Shown: positions 5,389-6,573 of the stretch, piece after piece
Layout: each line of letters begins with the position of its first letter
How positions within the stretch are numbered: position 1 is the first letter of the stretch
Source of the DNA: Planctomycetota bacterium
GTDB taxonomy: Bacteria; Planctomycetota; Planctomycetia; Planctomycetales; Planctomycetaceae
Reading direction: 5' to 3'
Assembly: GCA_023429275.1 (NCBI GenBank)
Contig: JAEYWB010000955.1
Coordinates: 1 to 6,573, forward strand
Length of the DNA stretch: 6,573 nt
Translations under genes and position numbers: made by a program
The notes under the pieces: generated by a model
Database searches by the model: none
Told to the model about the DNA's origin: nothing
Seen by the model: the letters and a program-made list of their open reading frames with translations, nothing else

Positions 5389-6570
5389 ATGTCGGACTTC
5401 CACTGCGCGGTGATCGGAGCAGGTCTCGCGGGGCTGAACGTCGCTCTCTCGCTCGCGAGGCGTGGACGCCGGGTGCTGCTCGTCGATCGGAAGTGGTCGC
5501 TCGATCAGGGAATCCACACGACCGGCATCTTCGTCCGACGGACGTTCGAAGACTTTTCGCTGCCGGGGAACTGTCTCGGCCCGCCGCTCCGACACGTGTC
5601 GCTCTATTCTCCCGCACTGCGCCGGCTCGATCTTTCGAGTCCCCGGTCGGAGTTCCGGATCGGTCGCATGGGCCCGCTCTACATCGAGCTGCTGCGGCAG
5701 TGCCGTGAAGCGGGAGCCGAGATCGCGCTGGGAACGCAGCTCGACTCGATCGACGGCACGGAGAGGGAGAACATTCTGCATCTTCGAACGGTCTCGGCCG
5801 GCGAGCACGAGGTCCGAACCGCCACAGCGGACTATGTCGTCGGAGCGGACGGAGTGGTCTCGCGTACTGCGGGATTCCTCGGGCTCAGCCGGAACACTCG
5901 ATGGATCGTCGGACTCGAACAGGTCTTCCGCGACTCTCCGGCGAACGGACCGCCGCGGATGCACTGCCTCCTCGACCCGCATCTCGCCCCCGGCTACATC
6001 GCCTGGGCGGTCCACGACGGTGACGAGGTTCACGTCGGCGTCGGGGGCGCCCCGGGACGATTCGAAGTCCCCTCGGCGCTCGCCCGCTGGACCGGGATCG
6101 TCCAGACAAGACTCGGCCTCTCGTGCGGTGAGCCGATCGAGCGTCGCGGCGGGCGGATCCCGGTGGGGGGCGTCCTGCTGCGGATCGCTTCGCCCCGCGG
6201 CCTCCTCGTCGGTGACGCGGCCGGCGCGGTCTCACCGCTGACAGCCGGCGGACTCGATCCCTGCCTGCGGCTTTCTGCATTCGCGGCGGAGATTCTTGAA
6301 GCGGCCCTCTGCGAAGGAACCTCCCGGCCTCTCGCGGCCTACTCCGGCGAAATGTTCCGCCGGAAGTTCCGAACCCGGCTCTGGCTCCGCGCGGCGCTCG
6401 GCTCGCTCCGTTCGAGAGCTCTCGTCGAGGCCGCCTGCTGGGGCCTGCGGACGGAGATCGGCCGACGACTCGCGTCGCGGGTCTTCTTCCATCCCTCGTC
6501 GTTTCCAGACCCGCCGCCGCTCGAAAGGGAACTAAACCCATTGAGCCGGTCCCCCGTCGGGACGGTCTGA
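5389..6570 (+). CDS. FAD-dependent oxidoreductase, geranylgeranyl reductase-like
   Basis: A complete 393-residue flavoprotein of the PHBH/geranylgeranyl reductase type. The N-terminal Rossmann motif CAVIGAGLAGLNVALSLARR (6-25) ends its second strand in VLLVDRK (29-35), where D33 should contact the FAD ribose. A second FAD motif, DYVVGADGVVSRTAGFLG (148-165), and a third, GLLVGDAAGAVSPLTAGG (271-288), complete the fold. HTTGIFVRRTFEDF (43-56) and LDPCLRLS (289-296) resemble a planctomycete-rich subfamily, from memory. No transmembrane helix is clear, so the enzyme is probably soluble or peripheral. Relatives reduce isoprenoid double bonds or oxidise lipid or polyketide intermediates; the substrate here cannot be read from sequence. 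The 243-bp leader suggests it begins a separate transcription unit, perhaps continuing past the window. Starting at 5389 places the FAD motif at residue 7, as is normal. Confidence 0.9.
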   Translation: MSDFHCAVIGAGLAGLNVALSLARRGRRVLLVDRKWSLDQGIHTTGIFVRRTFEDFSLPGNCLGPPLRHVSLYSPALRRLDLSSPRSEFRIGRMGPLYIELLRQCREAGAEIALGTQLDSIDGTERENILHLRTVSAGEHEVRTATADYVVGADGVVSRTAGFLGLSRNTRWIVGLEQVFRDSPANGPPRMHCLLDPHLAPGYIAWAVHDGDEVHVGVGGAPGRFEVPSALARWTGIVQTRLGLSCGEPIERRGGRIPVGGVLLRIASPRGLLVGDAAGAVSPLTAGGLDPCLRLSAFAAEILEAALCEGTSRPLAAYSGEMFRRKFRTRLWLRAALGSLRSRALVEAACWGLRTEIGRRLASRVFFHPSSFPDPPPLERELNPLSRSPVGTV

Positions 6571-6573
6571 CGG

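Noticed and set aside
1..6573. CRISPR arrays, tRNA or rRNA genes, insertion sequences, toxin-antitoxin or defence genes
   Set aside because: I looked for regularly spaced repeats, cloverleaf-like segments, transposase motifs and typical defence domains on both strands and saw none.

Overview
The window looks like chromosomal DNA from a planctomycete (phylum Planctomycetota). The base composition is GC-rich. The first two genes encode protein families that are hugely expanded in that phylum: a secreted PSCyt1/DUF1549/DUF1553 cytochrome-type protein and a DUF1501 protein. The assignment rests on these families and on motif recognition, not on a database search.

Layout. (1) Bases 1-2192, minus strand: a large gene read off the minus strand, cut by the left edge, encoding a signal peptide, a c-type cytochrome domain (CAGCH), a DUF1549 domain with a second CxxCH motif, and the start of a DUF1553 domain. 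(2) Bases 2193-2242: a 50-bp divergent intergenic space that must hold both promoters. (3) Bases 2243-3703, plus strand: a complete 486-residue DUF1501 protein with a twin-arginine-type leader. (4) Bases 3704-4088: 385 bp without a gene, containing a 99-bp imperfect palindrome whose arms carry a 10-bp internal period, then a candidate promoter. (5) Bases 4089-4736 and 4720-5145, plus strand: a six-helix membrane protein overlapping by 17 bp a small winged-helix regulator, each with a strong Shine-Dalgarno sequence. (6) Bases 5146-5388: a 243-bp gap with nested and competing inverted repeats. (7) Bases 5389-6570, plus strand: a complete 393-residue FAD-dependent oxidoreductase of the geranylgeranyl reductase type.

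How the genes fit together. The first two genes form the well-known but functionally unsolved PSCyt/PSD1 plus DUF1501 pair, both predicted to be exported. Here they are divergent rather than in one operon. Genes 3 and 4 form a translationally coupled regulator/membrane-protein module. The oxidoreductase has its own leader and may begin another transcription unit, possibly for lipid, isoprenoid or polyketide modification, continuing past the right edge. Nothing here is clearly a new defence or mobile system. The least explained items are the periodic palindrome (3815-3913) and the competing inverted repeats before the oxidoreductase.
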